Source of the DNA: Streptomyces sp. NBC_01264
GTDB lineage: Bacteria > Actinomycetota > Actinomycetes > Streptomycetales > Streptomycetaceae
DNA length: 64,000 nucleotides
Assembly: GCF_026340675.1 (NCBI RefSeq)
Contig: NZ_JAPEOX010000002.1
Span: forward strand, 1,116,001-1,180,000
Direction: 5' to 3'
A program made the translations under genes and the position numbers. Positions within the stretch are counted from its first letter, which is position 1; the number at the start of each line of letters is the position of its first letter. The notes beneath the pieces are model-generated. The model was not told the origin of the DNA, ran no database searches, and saw nothing but the letters and a program-made list of their open reading frames with translations. Positions 25,947 to 35,407 of this stretch are shown piece by piece.

Positions 25947-26912
25947 TCAGCGCACTCTTCCCCTGGGCTTCAGGCGAGTCGGCGGCAGTTCGGGAGCAGG
26001 AATCGGAGCTCCGTCGTAGCCCTTGACCTCGCCGTAGCGGGTGCCGTTCATCCAGTCCTCGCGGAAGCCTGCGATATCCTCTTGGGACCGTCCGATCCAG
26101 TTCCAGAACATCACGATCTCCTCGTCGAACGGCTCGCCGCCCAGCAGCATGAGGCCGGCGTCCGAGACCGCGCGCAGGGGGAGGTCGGTGCGGCCGCAGC
26201 CGAGGTAGAGCATCGCGCCCGGGAGGAGCGGTACGCCGTCGACATGGGCTTCTCCCGACATCGACAGGACCGCGTACTCGAAGTCCGGGTCCAGCGGGAG
26301 CCGGGTTTCCGTGCCCGCCGCCAGGGCCAGGTCCGCGCCGACGATCGGGGTGTACGCGGTTCCGGGCGAGGTCGCCGAGTCCAGGGTGCCCAGGATGACC
26401 GTCGCCGTCAGGCCCGGGGCGGTGACCTGCGGGAGGTCCGCGTGGTGCTGGAAGTGCGGGTCCACATCGCGGTGCGCGTCCGGGAGGGCCACCCACAGCT
26501 GCGCGCCGTGCAGGAACCGGGCGTGCGGGCGCGGGCTCTCCTCGGAGTGGCTGATGCCCCGGCCGGAGGTCATCAGGCCGAGCTCGCGCGGGCGGATCGT
26601 CGCCAGGCTGCCGACGCTGTCGCGGTGCAGCACCTCGCCCTCGTGGAGCCAGCTGACCGTCTGCAGGCCCGAGTGGGGGTGCGGGGCCACCGCCATGCCC
26701 GGTTCGTCGGCGATGTCGTCGGGACCGTAGTGGTCGACGAAGCACCAGGCGCCGACCATGCGGCGGCCCAGGTTCGGCAGGAGCCGGCGGACCTCGGTGG
26801 ACTCGCCGAGTTTGAGGGTGCGCGGGCTCAGGAGCTCGCGCACGGGCTCGGCGACGACGAACCCGCGGCCGCCGCAGGTGGAGAGAGCGGGCTGGCGATC
26901 GAGATTGCTCAT
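25947..26912 (-). CDS. Pirin family protein
   Basis: 321 residues from ATG 26912. The N-terminal cupin contains VDHYGPDDIADEPGMAVAPH and PHSGLQTVSWLHEGEVLHRD, with the conserved metal-binding His residues of pirins (HPHSG, HRDS, and SEES following). Pirins are iron-binding bicupins; some oxidise quercetin and others modulate regulators. The C-terminal cupin and an FWNWIGRSQEDIAGFREDW tail are complete. Usually a stand-alone gene in actinomycetes, as here. Confidence 0.92.
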   Translation of the reverse strand: MSNLDRQPALSTCGGRGFVVAEPVRELLSPRTLKLGESTEVRRLLPNLGRRMVGAWCFVDHYGPDDIADEPGMAVAPHPHSGLQTVSWLHEGEVLHRDSVGSLATIRPRELGLMTSGRGISHSEESPRPHARFLHGAQLWVALPDAHRDVDPHFQHHADLPQVTAPGLTATVILGTLDSATSPGTAYTPIVGADLALAAGTETRLPLDPDFEYAVLSMSGEAHVDGVPLLPGAMLYLGCGRTDLPLRAVSDAGLMLLGGEPFDEEIVMFWNWIGRSQEDIAGFREDWMNGTRYGEVKGYDGAPIPAPELPPTRLKPRGRVR

Positions 26913-27042
26913 ACCGCACAACTTAGTCCCGTCGGCACCGCCGGGGTCATGGGAATGTGCGTACGGATCGGCGTGTTGAGCAGCCGGACAGTGACATGCA
27001 CAGGGCGGAGCAGGGCAGCACCTGTACGGCGGAAGGGATCCG

Positions 27043-27411
27043 ATGGACGTCATCAGCGCGGTCGACGGGCAGCAGGCCTACCTGGAGCACGGCACCCCCG
27101 CCGAGCGCTGGGACCGCGGCCTGCTCTTCTTCGAGGCGAAGGAGTACGCGAACGCCGCCCGCGTTCTGCACGGCGTGGCCGCCGAGGCCCCCGAGCTGCT
27201 GGCTCCGCGGCTGCTGCTGGCCCGCGCCTACTACCACTCCGCCCAGCTCTCCAAGGCCGAGCGCGAGCTCCGCGCCGTCCTGGAGCGCTGGCCCGTGGAG
27301 GACTACGCGCAGCTGATGCTCGGGCGGACCCTGGAGCGCCAGGGCCGGTCCGCCGAGGCGGCTCCGTACCTGCGGATCGCCGCCGCGATGGCCGGGGACT
27401 TCCCGGAGTAG
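27043..27411 (+). CDS. Tetratricopeptide repeat protein
   Basis: 122 residues from ATG 27043 with GGAAGGG upstream. At least three TPR-like helical pairs are visible (WDRGLLFFEAKEYANAARVL, LLARAYYHSAQLSKAERELR, DYAQLMLGRTLERQGRSAEA). Small, cytoplasmic, probably a protein-interaction module. It is divergent from pirin (gap 130 bp). Partner unknown. Confidence 0.88.
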   Translation: MDVISAVDGQQAYLEHGTPAERWDRGLLFFEAKEYANAARVLHGVAAEAPELLAPRLLLARAYYHSAQLSKAERELRAVLERWPVEDYAQLMLGRTLERQGRSAEAAPYLRIAAAMAGDFPE

Positions 27412-27448
27412 GGGCGGCGGAGCCCCGTACGGGACAGCGGTCCGGGCC

Positions 27449-27470
27449 GGTCCGCGGCGGGTCGCGGACC
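27449..27470. terminator. GC-rich hairpin after the TPR gene
   Basis: GGTCCGCG and CGCGGACC form an 8-bp perfect stem around a 6-nt loop, 38 bp past the TPR stop. There is no T-run, as is common for streptomycete terminators. The rest of 27412-27560 is GC-rich without coding signs. Confidence 0.4.
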
Positions 27471-27560
27471 GCGCCCCGCGGGGTCGTGGGCCGCGCCGCC
27501 CACTCTCCCGGCCCCGCCCGTGCGGGACCGGGGCGGTCCCTCGGTTAGCCTGGGGGCAAT

Positions 27561-28766
27561 ATGAACCGTCTGACCACGCCCTTCGGCTCCTACGAGCTCG
27601 CCCGCTTCCCCGAGGACCCGCGCGACCGGCTCTTCGCATGGGACGCCGCCGACGAGTACCTGCTCCGCCACCTCGAATCCGGTACGGGCGAACGCGGCCC
27701 GGTGGATCTGGCCGGCGCCGGGCAGATCACCGTGATCGGGGACCGCTGGGGGGCACTGACGACGGCGCTGGCCGCGCACCACCCCGCCCAGATCACCGAC
27801 TCCAGCCTGACCCGCTCCGCCACCATGGCGAACCTGGACCGCAACGGGATCGGCACCGCCAAGGGCACCGTGACCCTGCTGACCAGCCAGGACGCGCCGC
27901 CGGAGCGGATCGACGTGCTCCTGGTCCGGGTGCCCAAGAGCCTGGCGCTGCTGGAGGACCAGCTGTACCGGGTGGCCCCGCACGTGCACGCCGGCACCGT
28001 CGTCGTCGGCACCGGCATGGTGAAGGAGATCCACACCTCCACCCTGCGGCTCTTCGAGAAGATCCTCGGACCGACGAAGACCTCCCTGGCCGAGAAGAAG
28101 GCCCGCCTGATCTTCTGCACGCCGGGGAACCCGGGTGCGACCCGTCCGGCGACCCCCGGACCCTGGCCGCTGACGTACGTCGTGGACGAGGACGGCGGCT
28201 CGGGCGCCGGGCTGACCGTCGTCAACCACGCGGGCATCTTCTGCGCGGACCGCCTCGACGTCGGCACCCGCTTCTTCCTCCAGAGCATCCCGACCAATAC
28301 GGACGGGGCCCGGGTCGTCGACCTGGGCTGCGGCAACGGGGTCGTCGGCACCGCGGTCGCGGTGGCCGACCCGCGTGCGGAGGTCGTCTTCACCGACGAG
28401 TCGTACCAGGCGATCGCCTCGGCCAAGGCGACGTTCCGTGCCAACGTCACGCACGAACGGGAGCGGGCGGACTTCCTCGTCGGCGACGGTGTGTCGATGC
28501 TCGACCCCGGTTCCGTGGACCTGGTGCTCTGCAACCCGCCCTTCCACTCCCACCAGGCGACGACCGACGCGACGGCGCTGCGGATGTTCGCGCAGTCGCG
28601 CAAGGTGCTGCGTCCGGGCGGCGAGCTGTGGGTGGTGGCCAACCGGCACATGGGGTACCACACCCACCTGCGACGCCTCTTCGGCAACAGCGAGGTCGCC
28701 GCGAGCGAGCCGAAGTTCGTGGTCCTGCGGGCGGTCAAGCGGCGCGAGCAGCCCCGCGGCGCCTAA
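27561..28766 (+). CDS. RsmC/RlmG-like class I methyltransferase
   Basis: 401 residues from ATG 27561. The C-terminal half has the SAM motif DLGCGNGVVGTAVAVADP (about residues 254-271) and the NPPFHSH motif (about 325) diagnostic of guanine-N2 rRNA methyltransferases of the RsmC/RlmG group. The N-terminal half is the usual degenerate methyltransferase-like domain with TLLTSQDAPPERIDVLLVRV. It probably modifies ribosomal RNA, though the target base cannot be assigned. An IS110 element has landed immediately after its stop. Confidence 0.88.
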   Translation: MNRLTTPFGSYELARFPEDPRDRLFAWDAADEYLLRHLESGTGERGPVDLAGAGQITVIGDRWGALTTALAAHHPAQITDSSLTRSATMANLDRNGIGTAKGTVTLLTSQDAPPERIDVLLVRVPKSLALLEDQLYRVAPHVHAGTVVVGTGMVKEIHTSTLRLFEKILGPTKTSLAEKKARLIFCTPGNPGATRPATPGPWPLTYVVDEDGGSGAGLTVVNHAGIFCADRLDVGTRFFLQSIPTNTDGARVVDLGCGNGVVGTAVAVADPRAEVVFTDESYQAIASAKATFRANVTHERERADFLVGDGVSMLDPGSVDLVLCNPPFHSHQATTDATALRMFAQSRKVLRPGGELWVVANRHMGYHTHLRRLFGNSEVAASEPKFVVLRAVKRREQPRGA

Positions 28767-28771
28767 TGGGA

Positions 28772-30246
28772 CGTATCGGGTCGTAGAGACTTGATGTTGT
28801 AGCCGCCAGCAGGTGAGCACTTCCGATGCCGGAGCCGTTCGAGTTCTGTGGTCAGACCGTGCCCCTGCTGGTCGGCCGGGAGGCCATGACCGCTGATGGG
28901 ATGGCGTGCCCGCCCACGGGCGTGAGCACTGGATCCATTAGGCCGCGTGCCGTGCCTTCCGCAGGCTGCTGTGCAACTGAACGAACGGATACGAGCGGGA
29001 GAGAACTGTTGCTGCTGATCGGTGACGACTGGGCCGAAGACCATCACGATGTCGAGGTCCAGGACGGGACGGGCCGCAAGCTGGCCGTCGCGACCCTGCC
29101 CGAGGGGGTGGAGGGCATCGCGAAACTGCACGCGCTCATCGCGAAGTACGGTGGCGCGGATGTGGACTCCGCCGAGGTGGTGGTGGGGATCGAGACCGAT
29201 CGCGGCCCGTGGGTGCAGGCCCTGATCGCCTCCGGCTACCAGGTGTTCGCGATCAACCCGAGGCAGGTCAACCGGTTCAAGGAACGCTACGGAACCTCCG
29301 GCGCCAAGAGCGATAAAGGCGATGCGCACGCGCTGGCAGACATGGTCCGTATCGACCGTGACCAGTTGCGGCCCGTCGCTGGAGACAGCGAGCAGGCCCA
29401 GGCCGTGAAGGTCGTCGCCCGTGCCCACCAGACACTGATCTGGGAACGCACCCGCACCTTCCAGCGGCTGCGCAATACGCTGCGCGAGTACTTCCCCGCG
29501 GCCCTGGACGCCTACGCCGACTTGGCGCTGACCAGCACGGACGCACTGGAGCTGCTGATCAAGGCGCCCACGCCCGCCACCGCGGCGAAGCTGACGCGCC
29601 CCCAGATCACCGCGGTCCTGACCCGCCACCGCCGGCACAACCGGCCCCAGAAAGCCGCCACGATCCAGACCGCGCTGCGAGAAGAACACCTCGGTCTGCC
29701 CGAACCGGTGACCGCCGCCTACGCGGCCGCCGCGACAGCCCACGCGCGCCTGCTGATCAGTCTGAACGAGCAGATAGCCGAGCTCGAAAGGCAGGTGAAG
29801 GCACATTTTCTTGAGCACCCGGACGCTGAGATCTACCTCTCGATGCCCGGCATCGCGGAGATCACCGGCGCCCGGGTGCTCGCCGAGTTCGGGGACGACC
29901 CCACCCGCTACGACAACGCGAAGGCCCGCAAGAACTACGCCGGGACCAGCCCTATCACCCGGGCCTCCGGCAAGAGCCACACCGTCCAGGCCCGCTACGT
30001 CCGCAACAACCGCCTCGCCTCGGCCCTGCAACTCCAGGCGTTCTCCGCGCTGAACACCTCACCCGGCGCCCGCCGCTACTACGACAAGCAGCGCGCCCGC
30101 GACGCCGGCTACAACCCTGCCCTCCGCCAGGTCGGAAACCGCCTCGTCGGCATCCTCCACGGATGCCTCAAAACCCGCACCCACTACGACGAAGCAACCG
30201 CCTGGTCACACCACGCCCAGCTCTATCCCTCTTGACATGAAACGGC
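28772..30246 (+). mobile_element. IS110-family insertion sequence (approximate ends)
   Basis: The element carries one DEDD transposase and long 5' non-coding sequence, as IS110 elements do. Such elements lack clear terminal inverted repeats, so the ends are estimated from ATGGGA occurring on both sides (28766-28771 and 30247-30252), possibly a target duplication. It sits between the methyltransferase stop codon and a strong bidirectional hairpin at 30271. Confidence 0.6.
29009..30235 (+). CDS. IS110-family DEDD transposase
   Basis: About 408 residues if it starts at TTG 29009, which has GGGAGAG upstream; a longer frame from ATG 28826 adds 61 atypical residues. The RuvC-like N-terminal domain shows the D in LIGDDWAEDHHDVEV, the E in VVVGIETDRGPW, and the D residues of AKSDKGDAHALADMVR. 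The C-terminal transposase_20 domain follows (LSMPGIAEITGARVLAEFGD, ARKNYAGTSPITRASGKSH). The reading frame is intact. Confidence 0.9.
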   Translation: MLLIGDDWAEDHHDVEVQDGTGRKLAVATLPEGVEGIAKLHALIAKYGGADVDSAEVVVGIETDRGPWVQALIASGYQVFAINPRQVNRFKERYGTSGAKSDKGDAHALADMVRIDRDQLRPVAGDSEQAQAVKVVARAHQTLIWERTRTFQRLRNTLREYFPAALDAYADLALTSTDALELLIKAPTPATAAKLTRPQITAVLTRHRRHNRPQKAATIQTALREEHLGLPEPVTAAYAAAATAHARLLISLNEQIAELERQVKAHFLEHPDAEIYLSMPGIAEITGARVLAEFGDDPTRYDNAKARKNYAGTSPITRASGKSHTVQARYVRNNRLASALQLQAFSALNTSPGARRYYDKQRARDAGYNPALRQVGNRLVGILHGCLKTRTHYDEATAWSHHAQLYPS

Positions 30247-30270
30247 ATGGGATGTCTGACCCGCGCGTAC

Positions 30271-30309
30271 GGCCCGCCGGTCCCGGAACGAATCCGGGAC
30301 CGGCGGGCC
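30271..30309. terminator. Strong bidirectional hairpin terminator
   Basis: A 17-bp perfect stem (GGCCCGCCGGTCCCGGA and its complement) closes a 5-nt loop (ACGAA at 30288-30292). It lies 17 bp beyond the stop of the convergent penicillin-acylase gene and, before the IS110 insertion, would also have ended the methyltransferase transcript. Confidence 0.85.
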
Positions 30310-30325
30310 CTCGTACGTCCGGGCC

Positions 30326-33124
30326 TCAGCGGTGGGCGGGGAACTCCACCACCTGCTGATAGGTGGGCCGGTTCTGCCAGTTGATCCCCGGGTGGGCCAG
30401 GCCGCCCACCGGGCGCTGCACGATCGAGTCCGCGCACCACTGGTTGCCCGCGGCGCAGGTCCCGTCCGCCGGGTACACGGCGGCGGGGGTGGCGGCCGCC
30501 GCCTGCTTGAGCGTCGCCGTCATCGCGTCCCGGCACGCGGGGAGCGAGCCGCTCCCGCAGTAGGCCCGGGCCAGGGGTCCGGACACCGGGCGGCCCAGCA
30601 GCGTACGCAGGTCCTTGTCCACGTAGCTCCACCAGCCGTACTGGAAGGCCGAGCCGGCGTGCGAACCGGTGGGCCCGTGGCCCGCGTTGGGCGCCTCGTC
30701 GATGGTGAGCGAGGCGCGCAGGGCATCGTAGAGCGGCGCTCCGAGGCCGGGCTTGAACTCGGCCTCGACGAGCAGCGGCCACCAGGCGTCCATGATGCGG
30801 ATCGCGTCCGCGTGGGCGTACGTCTTCGAACCCCGCGCCGTCTCCTTGCGTTCGCCGCCCGCGGCCTGCCACGCGGCGAGCTTGTCGATGGCCGCCGCGA
30901 CGGCGGGATCGGTGACGGGCGCGCCGCGCAGTACGGCCAGCAGCTCGGGCAGCAGGTTCTCGGCCCGTAGGTCGGTGACGGCCGCGTCGGCCATGGCCCG
31001 GGTGAGCTTGGCCCGGGTCACGCCGCCCGCCGCGACGAGCGGTTTGACGCGCTGGTCGAGGAGGTCGCCGCGGTGGACGGAGCCCATCCCGAAGCCGGCC
31101 GCCGCGAATCCCTTGGCCTGCTTGTTGTTCCAACTGACGTAGTAGTCCTGGCCGATGGACTGCGGGTGCTCGGCGGGCGGGGTGTAGTCCGCCGTGTTCG
31201 CGGCCGGGTCGAAGCCCTGCCATTCGTAACTCTGCTTGCCCTGGACGGGCAGCGCCGCGTCGACTCCGGGCGCACGCACCGGGTTCGACCCGCTGTTGTA
31301 GTACGCGGCTTCGCGCGAGTCGGCGTAGAACCAGTTGAAGGCGTACCCGATGTGCTGGGCCGCCTCCTGGAAGGTACGGGCGTCCTTCACGTAGGAGGGG
31401 TCGTTGAACATCTGGAAGCCGATGATCGAGTCGGCCTCGTGGCGGTACGTGGAGCGCAGCGCGGTATAGGCCACGGGCTTGCCCGCGATCGACGCGCGGT
31501 GCGTGACGATGCCGTAGTGCGTGCGCCACACCCGCATCCGGTAGGAGCCGCCCGGCGTGGGGTCGGCGACCGAGGACTTCCAGGTGTTGGTGTGTTCCAG
31601 CTTCTCCATGGGCGTACAGGCGCCGCGGTAGAGGTAGGAGGTGCTCGCCTTGGTGGGGGCGCCCCCGCCGGGCTCGCACAGTTCGACGGCGAAGGTGTCG
31701 GTGATGTCCTGGCCGGCCGAGGTGGCGCTCCAGGCGTAGTCCTGGCCGCGGCCGAGCTGTACGTACATGCTGACGCCCGCGAAGGAGGCGCCGCGCGCGC
31801 TGATGCCCGGACCCTGAAGCTCCTGGAGCATGAGGAGTTGGGGCGCGAGGTAGCCGGTCTGCGGGCCGAAGACGGCGACCGGGTGGCCGCTCGCGGTCTT
31901 CGCGCCGGAGACGAGCAGGGCGTTGGACATGCTCTGCTTCACCGGCCTGGGCGGGGTGGCCGCGGCGGCGGTCGTGGCCGCGCCCGTACGGTCGTACACG
32001 AGCTGCTCGGCGGTGACCGAGCCGGCGTCGGGCAGGGCCGCGCCCTGGGGGGAGGCGGGCTTCTGCGCGTAGGGGAAGCTCGTCCCGTCGTGGACGGTGA
32101 GCACGGCTTCCGGGTCCTCGCGCTGGCGGAAGGACTCCCAGACGCGGGTGCCCTCCTCCACGCCGTACTTCTGCTGCGCGGACAACAGGGCGAGCGCGGC
32201 CTGCACTTCGCCGCCCCCGCCGCCGCCGAAGAGGCCGCCCACGACGGAGGCGAGGGCGATCAGGTCGGTGAGTTTGAAGGGCTGGATCTCACCGGCGTTG
32301 GTGATCGAGTTGATGTGCCCGGTGAGCACGTACTCGCCGGGGAAGTAGCGGCCATTCTTGGACTGCACGCGGTAGGTGTTGATGCCGTCGATGTACGCCT
32401 GCGCGTCCTCCATCGCGAGCCGCCCGCGCTCGCCCTCCGTGGTCCGGATCCGGTCCACCTGGGCCTGGAGGTCCGCCTCGGTGTACGGGGCCTGCGGCCA
32501 GAACTGCTGCTCCAGGCCTTGGTTGGCGAGGGCGCCGCCCGCGAAGGGGGTCAGATCGCCCCGGCCGACGTGCCGGAAGAGGTCCATCTGCCACAGCCGG
32601 TCCTGGGCGGCCGCGTAGCCGGCGCCGAAGGAAGTCCCGTAGCGGGTGGTGCCCTTGATGTGCGGGACGCCGCTCTTCTTGTCCCGGGTGATGGTGACGT
32701 CGGAGCGCGGGCTCGTCGTGGACTCGACCTGGTCGGCCGGGACGCCGAAGGAGGCGTCGTTGAAGAAATCGTTGAGCTTGGCGTCGGTGAGGCCCGGGTA
32801 GCCGGCCACCAGCGAGTCGTAGCGCGCCAGTTGATCGGAGGTGTGGGCGGGCAGCGTGCCGAAGGCCTTGTGGGCAAGGATCTGGGCGAGGGTGGCGTTG
32901 CCGCTCTGGCCGGGCGGCAGGATGTCCGCGCACTGCTGTCCGCAGTAATCGGCGGAGTCGGCGAAATTGGCGTAGTCGGCAGAGTCGGCGATCGGGCGCG
33001 GCACCGGGGCATCGGCCCCCGACGCGGCCGCGGCCGGAGTCAGCAGGGCCGCTCCGAGGGCGATCAGTGCGGTGGCGACGGCAGTTCTCGTGCGGGCTCT
33101 CGTGTGCGTGGTGGGGCGTCGCAT
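30326..33124 (-). CDS. Secreted penicillin acylase family (Ntn) hydrolase
   Basis: 932 residues from ATG 33124 (GGAGGAG upstream). A signal peptide (TAVATALIALGAALLTPAAAA) leads into the alpha chain, which includes DVTITRDKKSGVPHIKGTTR and YGTSFGAGYAAAQDRLWQMD, standard for this family. The nucleophile Ser that becomes the N-terminus of the beta chain is in QSMSNALLVSGAKTASGHPV, near residue 400. Such enzymes are exported, self-cleave and hydrolyse amide bonds in beta-lactams, acyl-homoserine lactones or similar compounds; the target here is not known. Convergent with the IS110 element, with a strong terminator between. Confidence 0.9.
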   Translation of the reverse strand: MRRPTTHTRARTRTAVATALIALGAALLTPAAAASGADAPVPRPIADSADYANFADSADYCGQQCADILPPGQSGNATLAQILAHKAFGTLPAHTSDQLARYDSLVAGYPGLTDAKLNDFFNDASFGVPADQVESTTSPRSDVTITRDKKSGVPHIKGTTRYGTSFGAGYAAAQDRLWQMDLFRHVGRGDLTPFAGGALANQGLEQQFWPQAPYTEADLQAQVDRIRTTEGERGRLAMEDAQAYIDGINTYRVQSKNGRYFPGEYVLTGHINSITNAGEIQPFKLTDLIALASVVGGLFGGGGGGEVQAALALLSAQQKYGVEEGTRVWESFRQREDPEAVLTVHDGTSFPYAQKPASPQGAALPDAGSVTAEQLVYDRTGAATTAAAATPPRPVKQSMSNALLVSGAKTASGHPVAVFGPQTGYLAPQLLMLQELQGPGISARGASFAGVSMYVQLGRGQDYAWSATSAGQDITDTFAVELCEPGGGAPTKASTSYLYRGACTPMEKLEHTNTWKSSVADPTPGGSYRMRVWRTHYGIVTHRASIAGKPVAYTALRSTYRHEADSIIGFQMFNDPSYVKDARTFQEAAQHIGYAFNWFYADSREAAYYNSGSNPVRAPGVDAALPVQGKQSYEWQGFDPAANTADYTPPAEHPQSIGQDYYVSWNNKQAKGFAAAGFGMGSVHRGDLLDQRVKPLVAAGGVTRAKLTRAMADAAVTDLRAENLLPELLAVLRGAPVTDPAVAAAIDKLAAWQAAGGERKETARGSKTYAHADAIRIMDAWWPLLVEAEFKPGLGAPLYDALRASLTIDEAPNAGHGPTGSHAGSAFQYGWWSYVDKDLRTLLGRPVSGPLARAYCGSGSLPACRDAMTATLKQAAAATPAAVYPADGTCAAGNQWCADSIVQRPVGGLAHPGINWQNRPTYQQVVEFPAHR

Positions 33125-33268
33125 ACGTGCTCCTCCGTGGGGGGCAGGAACCGGTCACGGGGAGGGTACTGGCAGGTGCTACCACTCAGTAAGATGAACG
33201 ACCGTCACTTTTCGCGCGCGCGGAAATTCCGTTGCCCCGGGGCGACCGGCCGGGTGAAGCTCCCTGGC

Positions 33269-33586
33269 ATGTCCCAAAGCACCGTAGAGACCAGCACCAA
33301 CACCAGTACCAACACCCGCACCCGGCGGGGCGTCAGCGACCTGTTCACCGCCGGCGGCCGACTCGCGGCCATCCCGCGCAAGGCGGCCCGCCGCGAGCAG
33401 CTGCTCGTCCACCTCACCGAGACCCTCTTCGCGGCGGACCGCACCTACACGGAGTCCGAGGTGAACGGCCTGCTGCTCACCGTCCACGAGGACTGCGCGG
33501 CGCTGCGGCGGTACCTGGTCATCGCCGGGCACCTCACCCGTACCCGCGACGGCTCCGGCTACCGGCGGGCGACGACCACCCTGTAG
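33269..33586 (+). CDS. DUF2087 domain-containing protein
   Basis: 105 residues from ATG 33269; an in-frame GTG at 33254 is an alternative. After a Thr/Asn-rich start, the domain (RREQLLVHLTETLFAADRTY, TESEVNGLLLTVHEDCAALR, RYLVIAGHLTRTRDGSGYRR) matches DUF2087, a small winged-helix-like module found alone or attached to ArsR-type regulators. Its 3' end overlaps that of the convergent phosphoesterase by 28 bp. Possible DNA-binding protein, role unknown. Confidence 0.8.
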   Translation: MSQSTVETSTNTSTNTRTRRGVSDLFTAGGRLAAIPRKAARREQLLVHLTETLFAADRTYTESEVNGLLLTVHEDCAALRRYLVIAGHLTRTRDGSGYRRATTTL

Positions 33587-34323
33587 TGGGTCGTCAGCCG
33601 GCCGTCCTCACCGATCACATGGAAGGCCACGGCCGGCGGCTCGTCCGCGTGGATGTACTCGTTCTCCCCGGACGCCGCCTCCCAGGGCAGCCGGGTCGTG
33701 GACACCACGCCCGGAGCCACGAGCAGCGGCCGCCCGGCGAAGGTGGTCGCCGCTCCGGTGTGGGCGTGCCCGCACAGGAACGCCGTCAGGTGCGGGTGCC
33801 GCTCGGCCAGCTGCGCCAGCCGTTCCTCGCCGAACTGCCGGATGCCGTCCACGTACGGGATGTGCAGCGGGACGGGCGGGTGATGGAAGGCGACCAGGAC
33901 GGGCACCTCGCGCGGGGTCTCGGCGAGCACCCCGTCCAGCCAGGCGATCGTCGAGTCCTCCAGGCATCCCCGGTGTTCACCGGGGACGGACGAATCGCAC
34001 ACCGCGAGGACGAAGCCCTCACCGCGCAGCACCTGGTCGACCGGGCCCGCGGACGGGCGCTCCTCCCCCAGCAATCCGCGCCGGAAGGCCGTGCGGTCGT
34101 CGTGGTTGCCGGGGCAGACGATCAGCGGATGGCGGGAGCCGAGGGCCTTGCGCGCCTCCTCGTACTCCTCCGGGCGCGCGTGATCGGCGATGTCGCCGCT
34201 CACCAGCACCGCGTCGAGCTCGTGCGGAAGCCCCTCCAGGTACTCCATGACGGTACGGGTCCGCTCGGCTGCCCGGTCCCCGCCGTCGAGGTGGACGTCA
34301 CTGAGGTGGGCTATCACGATCAC
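33559..34323 (-). CDS. Metallophosphoesterase (calcineurin-like, CpdA type)
   Basis: 254 residues from GTG 34323 with GAAGGAG upstream. All five metal-binding motifs are present in order: SDVH (residue 8), SGDIAD, CPGNHDD, AFHHPP and CGHAHT. This is the pattern of class III cyclic-nucleotide phosphodiesterase-like enzymes, which use two metals to cleave phosphodiesters. No signal peptide. It lies 94 bp downstream of the SDR gene in the same direction. Substrate could be cAMP or another phosphodiester. Confidence 0.88.
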   Translation of the reverse strand: MIVIAHLSDVHLDGGDRAAERTRTVMEYLEGLPHELDAVLVSGDIADHARPEEYEEARKALGSRHPLIVCPGNHDDRTAFRRGLLGEERPSAGPVDQVLRGEGFVLAVCDSSVPGEHRGCLEDSTIAWLDGVLAETPREVPVLVAFHHPPVPLHIPYVDGIRQFGEERLAQLAERHPHLTAFLCGHAHTGAATTFAGRPLLVAPGVVSTTRLPWEAASGENEYIHADEPPAVAFHVIGEDGRLTTHYRVVVARR

Positions 34324-34417
34324 GGGCGGCGGCTCCTTCGGTCCGGAAGCTGGGATTGTATGCCCGGTGGACGGCGAGGACCGAGGCCGGCCGGCCGTCG
34401 CCTCGTTGCCGCCGCGG

Positions 34418-35146
34418 TCAGACCTGTTCGAAATGGAACGCCTTGATGAAGCAGTCGCGGGGCTGGGCGACCGCGAAGAGGATGCACTCCACGAGCGAGT
34501 GCGCGGTGAGGGTGTCCTTGGACCCGCGCGGGGCGGTTTCCCACCCCTCGGAGAGCGGGTCGGCGTTGTCGAAGTCGGGCGGGTAGAGGGATATCACCCG
34601 GACTCCTCGGGGGCGCAGGCGCTTGGAGAGGATCTCGGTGAAACCCGCCTGCGCGCTCTTGGCCACGTAGAAGGCGTCGTGGGCGTCCGAGCGGTGATGG
34701 CCGGCCGTTCCGCAGGTGGAGACCATGGTGACGACATCGGGCTTGTCCGAATTGAGCAGGAGGGGGAGGAAGTTCTTCACGGTCAGGACCGTGCCACCGG
34801 CCCCGGAGGCGATGGTGTCGACGACGTCGGCGTCCGTTGCCGAGAGCAGGTCCGGCCCTTCGAGCCAGCGGGAGCCGTTATTGACCAGCAGGTCGACATG
34901 GTCCGTGTGCCGCGCGACTCCGGCGGCGAAGTCCCGTATGGAAGAGGGGTCCGTCAGATCGCAGGCGAAGGCGTGCACCTTCTCATGACCGCGATCCCGG
35001 ATCTCGTCGCGGACGCGTTCGGCGGCATCGAGACCACGGGCGGACAGGAAGACCTCGGCTCCCAGGTCCGCCAGCCGGATGGCGAGGGTCCGGCCGAAGT
35101 CGCGACCGGCCGAGGTGATGACGACGCGGTGGTTGTCGAATCGCAT
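34418..35146 (-). CDS. Short-chain dehydrogenase/reductase-like protein with altered active site
   Basis: 242 residues from ATG 35146, chosen because AGGAG is 10 nt upstream; an ATG three codons earlier is almost on top of the AGGAG. It has the SDR layout: an N-terminal beta strand and nucleotide loop (TSAGRDFGR instead of TGxxxGxG), the LLVNNGSRW (NNAG-like) motif, and Ser in VSTCGTAG. At the catalytic YxxxK position the sequence is F159-Y-V-A-K163, so the Tyr is replaced by Phe with a Tyr one residue later. It may be a degenerate SDR with binding rather than redox function. Divergent from the PIG-L gene. Confidence 0.82.
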   Translation of the reverse strand: MRFDNHRVVITSAGRDFGRTLAIRLADLGAEVFLSARGLDAAERVRDEIRDRGHEKVHAFACDLTDPSSIRDFAAGVARHTDHVDLLVNNGSRWLEGPDLLSATDADVVDTIASGAGGTVLTVKNFLPLLLNSDKPDVVTMVSTCGTAGHHRSDAHDAFYVAKSAQAGFTEILSKRLRPRGVRVISLYPPDFDNADPLSEGWETAPRGSKDTLTAHSLVECILFAVAQPRDCFIKAFHFEQV

Positions 35147-35407
35147 GGTGCCCATACTCCTGATTCCCTGACTGCTGGTTCGTCGCTTGGCGGGGCCGAA
35201 GACCCGCGATTCGGCGGCGCGGACGTCCCGCCCCGACCCTACGTCCGGCCCCCGGGACGAGCGCCGGTGGGCGCCGGTGAGCGCCGATGCCTGCAACCCG
35301 AGCGGCGACACCGGGAACAACCGGCCCCGCCGACAGGGTTGAACCGAGTGAGGTACGCCCGCCGCACGCACGGGCCACGACACATGTCCGCAGGAGGACT
35401 GCTTTTC

